From assembly GCA_002081555.1 (NCBI GenBank), contig MZNV01001684.1, positions 85,152-149,151 on the forward strand: 64,000 nucleotides of DNA, read 5' to 3'. Source of the stretch: Protostelium mycophagum (lineage: Eukaryota; Evosea; Variosea; Protosteliida; Protosteliaceae). Below the pieces are notes generated by a model. That model searched no databases. It was not told the DNA's origin and worked only from the letters and a program-made list of their open reading frames with translations. Below, piece by piece: positions 1 through 10,000 of the stretch (positions are counted from its first letter, which is position 1; each line of letters starts with the position of its first letter). The position numbers were made by a program, and so were the translations under genes.

Positions 1-583
1 GACCTTCCCAACTCTTACTCTCTGCAGTACAACTTGGTCTTCCAGAAGTTCTTAAACATTGAGACCTTCCCCAAGGAGATCTTGAATGAGGAGGTATTTA
101 TTCATGAAATTGTGTTATCCCAGCTCCTCATTCAGTTTGATTCTGAACTCTCACAGGCCCGCTACTACGCCAACAAACAGTTCAACAGATACGGAGCTCC
201 TCTGAACTCCAACGCCGCCAAGGACGGCAGAGCTTTCACCAAGCTCGACTGGCTCGCCTGGGCCGGTTCCCTCAGCAACGACACTGCCGTCGCCCAGAAG
301 TACTGGACTGCCATCTACAACTACGCCCACGAGACCAGCTCCAGAGTCCCCCTCTCTGACTGGTACGACACCAAGGCCGGTACACAGGTTAGTACTATTG
401 AAACTATCACTGCACAGAAAGAGAATGCGTGTCGCGATTTGATGCGAATTTGTGCATCTTTAGCAAAGAAAAATGCGGATTGACTGAATGATGAAGGTTG
501 GATTCCAAGCCAGACCAGTTGTTGGAGGATTCTTCGCATGGATGCTCTTGCAGCCCAACGGAAACGACCAGCTCCGCTTTTAA
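1..583 (+). CDS. Glutaminase A (GtaA)-type protein, C-terminal part
   Basis: This is the 3' end of a gene that starts before the window. Three exons are visible: about 1-93, 157-387 and 497-583, ending in TAA at 581-583. The first intron (94-156, 63 nt) keeps frame. The second (388-496) starts GTTAGT and ends GAAG. The protein carries the signature of the GtaA family C-terminal domain: a WLAWAGSL stretch, then YDTKAGTQ followed by GFQARPVVGGFFAWML. Known family members are secreted or cell-surface glutaminases of fungi and amoebae that release glutamate from glutamine. The N-terminal part, including any signal peptide, is outside the window. An AATAAA at about 597 is a likely polyadenylation signal. 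It converges with the RCC1-like gene on the other strand. Confidence 0.8.
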
Positions 584-630
584 TTAATTGTTGAGCAATA
601 AAGATAAATGCAGAATTGACTATAATGTAT

Positions 631-3200
631 TCATTTCTCGGTTGGTAAGCTTCCAACACAGACTGAACCCCATGATGAATTCCCAGAGAAAACCTTCCAC
701 ACCTTGGCCAAATCAAAACCTCTTTTTCAAGGCTCAAGAAACAAAAAGTGCATTTGAGGAAAACTCTGGTGACTGAAGAAAAGAAACCGCAAAAAGAAAA
801 ATAAACCAGAGGAGAATTGCAAAAAGAGTTCGTCACGAGGGCTTCCCAAGTGGTCTCCCACCTTAGTACTGGCCTCGCTCAGACACGCTTGACTTCGCAG
901 TGCGGCAAGGGATGCGGTAGACTGTGTCGATATGAACGAACCCGATACATTAGTCCTTTTCTCCCACACAAACCCGCACAAAGAGGACAAGGCGAACAGA
1001 TTGACTTACCTTAGGATCTTTTGATGCCTGGATCAATGTGGGGATGAAGAAATGCAATGTAGCTTCAATTTGCTCCGTGTCTTTTCTGACGCCCAGCCTT
1101 CCAAATGTGGCCAGACCACATCCATAGACATCTCCCTTATCTAAATCTAAGTCAGAAACGATATGTCACAACCAGTCAACAGCATCTCGGATTCTCTTCT
1201 CCCAGAAATATGTTTTCAATTCACCTGAGCCAAAGAGGGTGTGGCGTGATCCTGCAGCCACAGTCTTTATGCTGACTTGGTCCTTTTGTAGTGACTCTAC
1301 CAGTGTGGGCTCCTGTCGTGCCATCTTATCACCGTGTCCCAGGGCACCAAATTCTCCCCATCCCCAAGTGTACACTTCTCCTTTATCTGGCGTGTGTCAG
1401 TCATGTCAATCTGACAGGACTTATCAATGATGATGGAAATTGTTTGGATTTGCTGCTCTGCAGAATTATTTTTGGCTTCTGCGGTATTGTTGGACCTTGA
1501 GAATGATGATCTTATAGCGCAGTCTATTGATGTCTGCAGAATTCTCTTGTGTTTGCATTCATTTCAATCGCGGCTCTGCCACAGAGTTACCTTGGCTCGC
1601 TGCCACAGATGCAACACGATTGTCATGTGAATTCCAATAAAATTCTTCGTTCGTGTGCATCACTTTTCGAAAAGATTTTGAGAGGGTACCCACCAGTTAA
1701 AGCAACAGAGTGCCAGCCACCACAGGTGATCTGCTTTATCGTTTTTTTCTGATCTGAAAAGGCCTGCGAATTTTAATATAACTTATCCGCTGAACAAAAG
1801 GACTAAAAATAAATTAAAATGCCTCTGGAGCGTATGCAAATAATATTCAATCCGAGTGAATTGGCTGGTTGTAGTTTGCCGATAATTACCTTTATGATTA
1901 CTGGCTTTGTAGAATTCTCTATTGAATCGTTACCGAGTTGCCCGTAGCAACCCCATCCTATTCTATTTAGAAATTCACACAAAAATACAATTGTAGATCC
2001 TCACCCCAACTGAACAACTGGCCATCCGCTGAGACAAATCAGTCCATTTTTCATCACTTTCGGGATTTTTGCATTTATTGAATCTTGCAGCAAAACAAAA
2101 ATGATCTAACCTTCACGGATTTTCTTTGTTTTAGAAACAGAAGAAAGACCAGCACATCTATATATAACCATAATCAAAATAATCTTTCGTTGTTTGCATC
2201 ATCAACGATCTGTGGCGTTTCTAGAAATAGAATCACTCCGTGCACTGCCGGAGTAAAAAAGCCGCGAAAATCGAAGATTTGAATTTTAACTCACTGGTGA
2301 GAGCGAGAGAATGAGCCATGCCACATGCCACCTTGGATATCTGTATGCTTGTTGGGAACTCCACCAGATTCGTCACAAAAGGTTGTGCCTCTGGATTTCC
2401 CAACTGTCCCAAATCATTGTTTCCAAAACTGAAGAGTCTTCCTTCACCTGTAAAGAGTCTTACCAAATGCAAAGAAAATGTTTGATTCTGATTTTGTGGA
2501 ATGCGATTGCGATCATTGACAGGCTTAATTTCAATTGACAATCATAAAGGTACACACTTGTTACTGCTAAAGAATGGTTATCTCCTGCGGCACATTGTGT
2601 GATGGTCTCGAAAATGATGTGATCAAAATCGATCAACTGAGGTTCTTTGAGGATGGGACCTTGTGGCACACCGCACTGTCCAGAAGGATTATATCCAAAA
2701 CTATAGAGTCTTCCCCCCTCTTAAGGTCTTTAATGTTTGATCAGAGTGACGTCACACACCTTCTAAAAGTAGAACATGATTGCGTCCTGCAGCGATGCTG
2801 GCAATTCGACCTGGTGTTATAACGTTCGATTCCACATAAGGATTCTTTCCAAATATTTGTATCCCTCCATCCTCTGAATAATTAATAAGACAGACCAAGA
2901 AGGTGGCCGAAATAAAGTGTCACTTGATTATAAGATGAAATATGTTGGATTATGGAAAATACCATTGTTAGGTCAGGAAGGAGGATAATTAAAGAGAAGA
3001 TATTCACCGAATAAGACTAAAGTATAGCAATTGGCCATAGACACTAAACGCGCTCTCTTTGGTAGATTGACTGCCTTCGTGGGAACAACCACCCTCAATT
3101 TTGGACCATCATTCCTCTCGAATTCCAACTGCTCTTGTCCATTATATCCAAAACACCATACCCACTGGTTGAGAGGGCTATAATCGTCCTCTTCTGCCAT
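631..3200 (-). CDS. RCC1-repeat (regulator of chromosome condensation-like) protein
   Basis: The start is ATG at 3200-3198 ([20 protein letters not shown]). Exons run down the minus strand: 3200-3008, about 2873-2757, about 2700-2560, about 2455-2308, about 1387-1227, about 1172-1013. Each encodes RCC1 blade motifs, for example [34 protein letters not shown] and [15 protein letters not shown], alternating with CG/AG..H(S/T)L turns such as [10 protein letters not shown] and [10 protein letters not shown]. This pattern is a seven-bladed propeller, used as a Ran exchange factor or as a scaffold. One intron (about 2307-1388) is about 920 nt, very long for this genome. The last exon lies beyond the 5S gene: from 719 downward the reading gives [11 protein letters not shown]. 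The exact end is uncertain; TGA at 633-631 is one possible stop. Confidence 0.75.
826..941 (-). rRNA. 5S ribosomal RNA, copy 1
   Basis: Read on the minus strand, this 116-nt sequence has the hallmarks of eukaryotic 5S rRNA. The ends pair (GTTCGT at the 5' end with ACGAAC at the 3' end). There is a box-A-like GAAGTCAAGCG and the diagnostic box-C/loop region AGTACTAAGGTGGGAGACC followed by ACTTGGGAA. A run of five T follows directly, as expected for RNA polymerase III termination. It is identical over its whole length to the copy at 8376-8491. It lies between an RCC1-gene exon ending near 1013 and a probable downstream RCC1 exon near 719, so it probably sits inside an intron of that gene, in the same direction. 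Confidence 0.93.
942..982 (-). promoter_or_regulatory. Conserved 5S upstream element (copy 1)
   Basis: About 41 bases directly upstream of the 5S gene are identical to those upstream of the second copy. On the minus strand they read TTTGTGCGGGTTTGTGTGGG, then AGAAAAGGACTAATGTATCGGG up to the gene. Sequence outside this element differs between copies, so it is either a selected external promoter element or part of a recently spread unit. Confidence 0.5.
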
Positions 3201-3342
3201 GATCTGTCGGTATCGGTGTTTGTGTATGGACAAATTTCTGACGAAGGTGTCTACAACGGAGACACGATGTGATCAAGATCAATACAGGTTGAGAATGAAA
3301 CGACAGAGGACAGAAGAAACCGAAGCTGACCACGATTCAGTA

Positions 3343-5173
3343 TGGACGTCACCACACAAGATCCCTCAGTTCTGCATCAAGTGGAGGTCATGAATACATC
3401 AAAAATCGGTCTGATAAGAACAGATGGTTTGTCGAAAGAGAGAAGGTTCGAGGAAGGATGAAGGATGCCAGTGAAGAGAGGATTACCGCCGAGTTATTAC
3501 GTTCTCTTCTCTCTGAGGAAAAAGGCTCTTTGGATGTGTGTCGATCAATGAGCTCATCTTTTTATGGTGGACTGAGGCGTAAGCACGTGTTCTCTTTAAG
3601 CATCCACGACTTTGTCGATTCATTGGTGCGGGCATCTCACGGCGAGGTAAATTTAAATAGATGTACAATTGAAATTTTGAACCGTAATTTTTGGCGGGAA
3701 ATGATCTCTCTCAGCCAACCGAACTTGACGACGAAGGGAGCCACCTCTATTTATGTCAAAGCCCAATAATGAATGCGGACGGTTCTACTGCAGCCCTCGC
3801 CTGCTTGAGGCCAATGGTCGACATTCCTGATGTCATACCACAAGATAAACTGAATTCCATCAACCTGTAAAATTTCAACAAAATTCATGAGGTGACTGTT
3901 GTAGATGGGTGGGAAATTACCAAACACAAAGTAATCTCCATTATGACGCTTCCTCGAATCTTCTGTGTATTTTGGCGGGAAAAAAGAAAGTAACCCTGTA
4001 CAGCCCAGAGCAATCACTGTACATGTACCCAGGTTTGTCGACGTTTCATTTCGTTGGTTGTACAGAATATTTATAGAGAATTTATTTGGGTCGTCATGCA
4101 ACCACAGCCGTGTCGACATCCACAATATAGATTCGCAGGAATTTGAATTGTTCTGCAAAGCAAGCCCGGTCGTATTCGAATGTGAACCTGGGGACGCTCT
4201 CTACATCCCTGGTATGGCAGTTGTAGACGGAATATTTCTAATTTTTCAGAGGGCTGGTGGCATCAGGTCAGAGAAGACATCGAAATGGCGCCTGTTGATG
4301 GATTTTTATAAATTTAGGTGGATTCTACCGCCTGCACAGTCGCGGTGAATTTCTGGTGGAAAGGTTATGCTGAATCTACAACACCACCGAAAGGCACAGA
4401 ATTATTTCAATTTAAATATATGCTGGAGAGCATATTGGCCAAGCAAAAACTGGCTGCTGTCGACATTTTTTCGCTTAAAGAGGAGGAAAAGGTTGCGGAC
4501 CCCTCAGATGCAGGTGAAGCTTGTGGTTTATGTCGACAATAATGACCATCAACAGGAGCGATGTGGGAGAAACTTTTGGCGGGACGAGACGTTATAGTGG
4601 AGTATTCTTACGGGATGGAGGTGAAATTTCATGGAAATCTCACCATCTTGATCACGTGCAGGTCAGACAATCTGCCATACTGCTCAACTCTATGAGTTTT
4701 AAAGAGATAAAACCGATCCTTTTGTTTGGAGCAGAACATGATAATCTCAATTTTCAAGCATTCATGGATGACGCCAACCCGTTTTTGATTGAGGTGGGCA
4801 TTTTATTGTCAATATTTTGGTGGAGACCTCAACAAACCTTTGCTTGTGCATTTTAATGTTCGGACCAGCGTCTAAACAATCTGTTTGCGGCTTTGAATTT
4901 TGGCCAAAAACATGTTTTTGTGGGTTATTGACAAGCCGAGAACAAAACAACCCCGATATTATTTTTGAATTTAATTATTAACAGGTCCTCACTCGCAAGA
5001 TGGAAGAGTACGAAAACGAAAAAGGTTTTGAAAGAGAGGAAGAGATGTCTCATTTCTACGAGAAGTTCTTTGGATCATTTGATGGTGATGTCGTTCCGTC
5101 GATGCTCGATCGCAAGGAGGAGTTTTCCAAGAAAGTTCTCGCTCATGTCCTCCAGCAAATGGGAATAACATGA
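3343..5173 (+). CDS. JmjC-domain (cupin) oxygenase
   Basis: A JmjC 2-oxoglutarate/iron dioxygenase spread over several short exons. Visible pieces in order are LDDEGSHLYLCQSPI near 3730; WVGNYQTQSNLHYDASSNLL followed by LAGKKKVTLYSPEQ near 3910-4030, where HYD supplies the first two iron ligands; FECEPGDALYIP near 4170; EGWWHQV near 4250, where the H is the third ligand; and VDSTACTVAVNFWW near 4317. A charged C-terminal region follows and ends MGIT-stop at 5171-5173. The layout (AGKK...LYSP, PGD.LYIP, WWH, VNFWW) fits the small JmjC hydroxylases (TYW5/JMJD7/HSPBAP1-like) rather than large histone demethylases, but I cannot name the subfamily. The start is uncertain: ATG 3343 is one choice and an upstream ATG at 3226 is possible. 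Confidence 0.75.
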
Positions 5174-5217
5174 TTACACTTGAACTTTTGATTCTTTTAT
5201 TGTGCAGAATATTAGTT

Positions 5218-5937
5218 TTAGTATTGGAGAATGGAGTGATACTTGACACCAGCTGGTATTTTTGATTTTCCGTTCAAGTCCGTCAGCTCTATGATGAATT
5301 CACATGCCACGATCTCTGCTCCCACCTGCAAATATTACACAGCTGTACAAGATGCTTTCTGGTTTCTCACCGCAGTCAACAACTCACAAGCTGCGCCAAT
5401 CGTGCCTCCAGTTGCTAAGAGATCGTCCAAAATGACGACCCTCATTCCCTTTTTGACAACATCACGTTGCATTTCCAAAACATCCTTCCCTAATTGGAAG
5501 TCAAAAAATGAAAAAAAGAGTTCAAAGTGAGACTGACCATATTCTTTGATGTACTCGGCACGTACGATTTGACCTGGGAGTTTACCAGGCTTTCTGACAG
5601 GAACAAAAGGAACCTGATCCATCAGATTCATCGACTTGAAGCAGATCGTCATCACTCACCCTCAGTTTGTCCGATAATGGGATGCCAAAATAATATCCTC
5701 TGCTGTCTACTCCAATCACAACATCTATCTTCTCATCAGCATACTTCTTGGCATAGAACTCTTGAACCTGTGAACATCAGTGGGATCTTTTGAAACATCC
5801 CTTACCGCTGCTCTTGACTCCGGGTCAGCCATGATGGGATGAACATCTCTGAAGAGGATTCCCTTCTGTGGGAAATCGGGATGTGAGGTGACGATGGCGT
5901 CTAATCTCTTGGCGAGGTCTGTGGTTGAAGAAGACAT
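5218..5937 (-). CDS. APRT: Adenine phosphoribosyltransferase
   Basis: It starts at ATG 5937-5935 and stops at TAA 5220-5218, in about five exons. The N-terminus reads [19 protein letters not shown], typical for APRT. Then come [16 protein letters not shown] and [12 protein letters not shown], and the PRPP-binding loop [20 protein letters not shown], with the two acidic residues followed by the LATGGT signature. The C-terminal part ([13 protein letters not shown]) completes the fold. The enzyme salvages adenine to AMP using PRPP in the cytosol. Length is close to the usual 175-180 residues. It lies tail to tail with the JmjC gene (45 bp between stops) and shares an upstream region of about 290 bp with the divergent UBC-like gene. 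Confidence 0.93.
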
Positions 5938-6224
5938 GATGAGAATTGCATTCCCGGTTGTTGTTTCATTTGAGTGAGACCTCTACAACTGGATTAATCG
6001 AGACATGTGGTGCTGAACAAGAGTGTCGTGCGCTTTGGAGTCAGTTCTGAACCTGTTGATGCCCAATATTATGAAATGTCTTTAATTTGTGGTCATACGG
6101 TGGTTGTAGATACGGTGGGTTCGTCATGGTGAGGTGTCATGCGATTCCGGAAACTCATTCAGTGATAACAAGATACGATCATCAGTTCCATCCGTCATCC
6201 TTGAAATAATTTGACACGAACAAA
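5938..6224. promoter_or_regulatory. Divergent intergenic region, APRT / UBC-like gene
   Basis: This is a 287-bp spacer between two start codons on opposite strands and must hold both promoters. It contains one CTACAAC word (about 5985) and one GTTGTAG (about 6105). I see no obvious TATA box. Confidence 0.4.
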
Positions 6225-8036
6225 ATGAGCGCAGATGAAGATATGGACATAGAGAACTCGCAGCTGAACGACGAACAGCGAGCTTTATTAGAGAGTCTCT
6301 CTTCCAGCTTACCCCAGAACTTGGCTCAGCCTGCACAACAGGGTAAGTGTTATTTCAATGTGAAATTGATGACAAACATTAGCCACACCGGTGGACGATG
6401 CAGAACGCATACGCGCCGAATTTAGAGACTGGAAGAAGAATAACACAAACATAAATCTCAATCTCGACACAGTGCGAGATCATCCAGAGAAACAGCTATT
6501 CTTCACTCTCATATTACCAGCAGTAGACCCCATCTTTTTCCAAATATATTGTAACGAGGATTGGACCCCTCTCGTGAGTTCATTTCCATTTTATATTGGT
6601 TCGTAAAAGCATGGTCACCTGACATTTCATCAGTTGGTGACATCAGAGAGTGAGCTGATGGAGGACCATTTACCAGTCATTAACACACGTCTGGAAAACG
6701 TTCGCTCTCTCACCGCACTTTTGGAGATTTTCTCTCAGACTTTAGAATCGGTCGTATCTACATTCACACCACCACAAATCAGCGCGCCTATCCGTCCTTC
6801 TGTGCCTTTACAGCCCACACCACAGCCCGATTTTGATCCTGTGGTAATCCATCCTCATCCTCTTAAAAATTGACTGTACAAAGGTGAGACCACAAGTGGG
6901 TTTCCCCACCACAGTTCCATTTCCAATGATGCCTGGACATCACGGTATGCCAGGCTTTGGCAGAGGTTTTATACCTTGGATGGGAGGGATGAATCAGAGT
7001 ACTGAACCACCCGTGAAGCCTACCCCAGAGAACTGGAGAAACGAAATTATTCCTGCGGTACAGATGACATTGACACAGAATCATGCCCAAACATATGAGA
7101 TCGAAGAGTGGATCAGACGTATACAGGCTTTTTTGAACAAAGGACAGCAGAGCAAAGCCTTGAAATTAATCCAGTCCGAGATATTACAAGGAATGATCCC
7201 AGCTCACATCACGAAATATTTCGATTACAGACCCATGCACTTGAGAAGGAGCTCAGACAAGTGAGTTGAAGTGTTTTTCACCATATCTAATAGAAACAGT
7301 CGTGATGACTTGGCGATGAATGACGGTACAGAAGAGGCACAACAGTTCTTGCAGATTGAGCTGGACACAATGAAGGAGGTCAACACCAAAGAGCTCGGTT
7401 TTGAGGCCGGTCCCATTGGCAACAATCTATTTCATTGGCAGGTGAAGTTGTTCGGCTTTGGCACAGAAAGCCACGTTGGTGCAGCCCTCTATGAATTGGC
7501 TTTACGTCAAGTGAGCCAGTCCACTGGGATTATTCCCACCAAGGTGAGATTTGGCGAAATTTCCGAGAAATCTGGATGAAAAAATCATTATTTTTGGACT
7601 GAAGAGTTGTAGTTGGAGGGAGAGGTGTTGTTGGAGATTAAATTTCCACCACATTACCCATACCAGAGACCCTCATTCCGTGTGGTCAAACCAAGATTCT
7701 CCGATTTACAAATCGATCTCAACCCCGTAATCAATCAGGTACTTGGATCTTCTCCAAAAAAAAATTGTAAATACTGAAAATAAAAAGGTATTGAATTCAT
7801 CTACATCACCTTCAGAGGAAAAGAGACAAAAAGTGGAGGAGCCGACCAAGATGGTCACAGAACACGAACCGTGGAATTCTGACACTTCACTATTGGAGAT
7901 GATACAGATGATCAGAGCCTATATTATCGAGTCCAAGCCCACTGTGGAGACAGACGCCGGGCTGGAGAATTACACACTCTCCACTGTTGGAGGATTTTGG
8001 AGGTGTGAACTTTTTTCTTTGTGTAAAGAGATTTAG
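6225..8036 (+). CDS. UBC-fold protein related to UBE2Q, apparently without catalytic cysteine
   Basis: The start is ATG 6225 (MSADEDMDIENSQLNDEQRA). An N-terminal helical part and a proline-rich linker (PPQISAPIRPSVPLQPTPQP) precede a glycine/methionine-rich stretch near 6930. The C-terminal third is a ubiquitin-conjugating fold: FHWQVKLFGF near 7430, LEGEVLLEIKFPPHYPYQRP near 7613 and FRVVKPRF, then EPWNSDTSLLEMIQMIRAYI near 7868. This order matches UBE2Q enzymes, where a conserved cysteine lies about nine residues before the W of the last motif. Here the corresponding stretch reads EPTKMVTEHEPW, with no cysteine. It may therefore be a non-catalytic E2 variant. The stop is TAG 8034-8036, only 26 bases before the next start. 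Confidence 0.65.
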
Positions 8037-8062
8037 AAGAATGAAAGTTGATGGAAAATTGA

Positions 8063-9821
8063 ATGAAAATTCATTTTTCTAGATTTTTCACCGCAGTATC
8101 ACCTGATACCGGAATGGCCCCTGATTTGGAATCCGGTGGAAAATTGATCCTGCCCGCCTCCGCCCTCGAAGAACTCACACAGCACGATCTTCACGATTCT
8201 GGAGAAGGTTTGACCCGCTCAGGCGGCTGGGGCAATCCTTCGTTGCGCGCTTCTAGCCAGTCAACCCCCATGATCTTTGAGGTCTCCGCAGAGAGAGGTG
8301 ATACATTGCACACTTTTAATTGTGATTGCGATTATTTGTGCGGGTTTGTGTGGGAGAAAAGGACTAATGTATCGGGTTCGTTCATATCGACACAGTCTAC
8401 CGCATCCCTTGCCGCACTGCGAAGTCAAGCGTGTCTGAGCGAGGCCAGTACTAAGGTGGGAGACCACTTGGGAAGCCCTCGTGACGAACTCTTTTTGCAA
8501 TCTTTCTCTGGTGTATTTTTCCAGTCAGAAATATTCACAAACCCCAGGACATACATCATACTGTGGTGTAGAGGAATTCACTGCAGAGGATGGATGCGTA
8601 GTAGTCCCTGAGTGGATCTTGAAGAATTTGAAGGCTAGAGAAATGGACCAAGTAACCCTCAGAAGGGTCAGGCTTCCCAGAGGAACTTTTGTCAAACTAC
8701 AACCACACACTGCAGAGTTTTTAGAAGTGAATGATACCAGAGCCATGTTTGAATGGGTCCTGCCCAAATTTATGGTGCTCAACGCTGGGTGATTTTTCGT
8801 TCTCCATCTCTTGAAAGTGACATCTGACGTGTACAAGTGACACGATTGTGGTGCCTTACCGTGACAAAAAATACGTCTTTAACGTGCAAGAAGTACGCCC
8901 AGGAAATTCAGTACATATTATAGACAGTGAGATCAAGGTGGAATTTGCTCCTCCTCTTACCGGGGAGGTTCCCGTTAAGCCAACCGTGGTCGAAAATCCC
9001 GCCTCAGAAACATCGACAAAGGAGGAGACACCAGTTTCAATTGGAGCGTCGACAGGAGCTGCTGCTATGGACACTACCGGCATGACTGAGGGTGTTGATT
9101 TCAAGGTATTAATTCACTGTCTACAACTGACTGTACTACGACAAATATTTTTTGGGAAAAGCTGAAATTTTGTAGATGTGTGATAACTGTAAGAGGCCAA
9201 TCGCTGCGGGCAACTACAACATGCATTCACTCTCTTGTGCCAGAAATAATTACGTATGCCCAGGATGCAACGAAGTTGTGGCCCGAAGAAACAAAGAGGA
9301 GCACATGGAGCAAGTACACGCACCCGTCTATTGTGAGTGTGGTGAACAGATGGAGAGAAAGAATATCGCCGCACACAAGCAGACAAGCTGTCCCAGAAGA
9401 ACAGTTACATGCAGCTTCTGTCCACTGCAGATGCCTTATGTGGAGAGGTGAGACAATTATCCATGATATCGTGATTCGTTTTCCCGCCAAAATATTGATC
9501 GTTGTAGATACGAACATGAGCAGAAGTGTGGAACTCAAACGGTGAAATGTGAAGGTTGCGGGAAATACATCAAGAAGAGAGGTAGATCTATCTTTATCTT
9601 TGAATTGTAGACTGAAACATACTTCAGATCTCGATGTGCACCAGGTAGAGTGTCAATTTCCATCAGCACCACAGAACCCCACTCCTGTGTACAACCCACC
9701 CCCTCCCCCCTCTGACGATACTATGGCCTGCCCCATCTGCAGAACACCCTTTGAGCATCTTGACGATCTACAAGTGCACATGATCACTTCACATGAAGAA
9801 ACCCTTGTTACAGAGCAATAA
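8063..9821 (+). CDS. UFD1-domain protein with TRAF-type/C2H2 zinc fingers
   Basis: The start is ATG 8063. Exon 1 (8063-8297) gives the UFD1 N-terminal motif DLESGGKLILPASALEEL and PMIFEVSAER. A 250-nt intron (8298-8547) holds a 5S rRNA gene. Splicing g to ga restores G and continues HTSYCGVEEFTAEDG, matching the HCGV.EF motif of UFD1. Next come VVVPEWILKNL, FVKLQPHTAEFLEV and NAGDTIVVPY across a second intron. The second half, from about 9176, has several Cys/His clusters (MCDNCKRP, YVCPGCNEVV, YCECGEQM, VTCSFCPL, CEGCGKYI) and a final C2H2 finger ACPICRTPFEHLDDLQVHMI. The same architecture is known in plant PRLI-interacting factor K-type proteins and suggests a ubiquitin/p97-linked role. Confidence 0.85.
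8335..8375 (+). promoter_or_regulatory. Conserved 5S upstream element (copy 2)
   Basis: Forty-one bases directly before the 5S gene match those before copy 1 exactly, starting TTTGTGCGGG and ending GTATCGGG. It could be an external 5S promoter element additional to the internal boxes. Confidence 0.5.
8376..8491 (+). rRNA. 5S ribosomal RNA, copy 2 (intronic)
   Basis: This 116-nt 5S rRNA gene is identical to the minus-strand copy at 826-941, with pairing ends GTTCGT/ACGAAC and the AGTACTAAGGTGGGAGACC core followed by a T run (8492-8496). It lies wholly inside the first intron of the UFD1-domain gene (8298-8547), in the sense direction. Polymerase II transcripts of the host gene would therefore contain the 5S sequence and its T-run, and the intron would carry a polymerase III unit. 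Confidence 0.93.
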
Positions 9822-10000
9822 AAAAGTTTCATTATGGAGTATTTTATAATTTCAACGAAACAATCTATCCATTAAAATGAGCTTCAGCCAGCCTCCATGC
9901 TCGGAATTTTACTGAAAAAAAGACCACGATCGCTCCAGACCCAAGCTTGATGAGATTCAGCCTGTTGTTTCTTTAGTTTATTTCAGTTGTGATATAATGA

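Larger units (their letters stand above)
816..982 (-). repeat. 167-bp identical block containing 5S rRNA (copy 1)
   Basis: This block is the reverse complement of 8335-8501, identical as far as I can read. It holds 41-42 bases upstream of the 5S gene, the gene itself and the T-run plus GCAAT after it. Similarity continues weakly past the 3' edge (CTCCTCTGGTTTATTTTT here, CTTTCTCTGGTGTATTTTT there), which suggests the duplicated unit was once larger. Confidence 0.85.
8335..8501 (+). repeat. 167-bp identical block containing 5S rRNA (copy 2)
   Basis: The forward partner of 816-982. It includes the upstream element at 8335-8375, the 5S gene and the terminator. Its edges fall well inside the 8298-8547 intron, so the insertion does not break the coding sequence. 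Confidence 0.85.

Noticed and set aside
321-836. 171-codon minus-strand frame
   Set aside because: Most of it is antisense to the glutaminase exons. Only its first part may overlap a real RCC1 exon (about 719-640).
8063-8611. Uninterrupted 182-codon frame reading through the 5S gene
   Set aside because: It encodes no UFD1 motif after 8297, and the correct frame downstream needs splicing. The read-through of 5S is chance.
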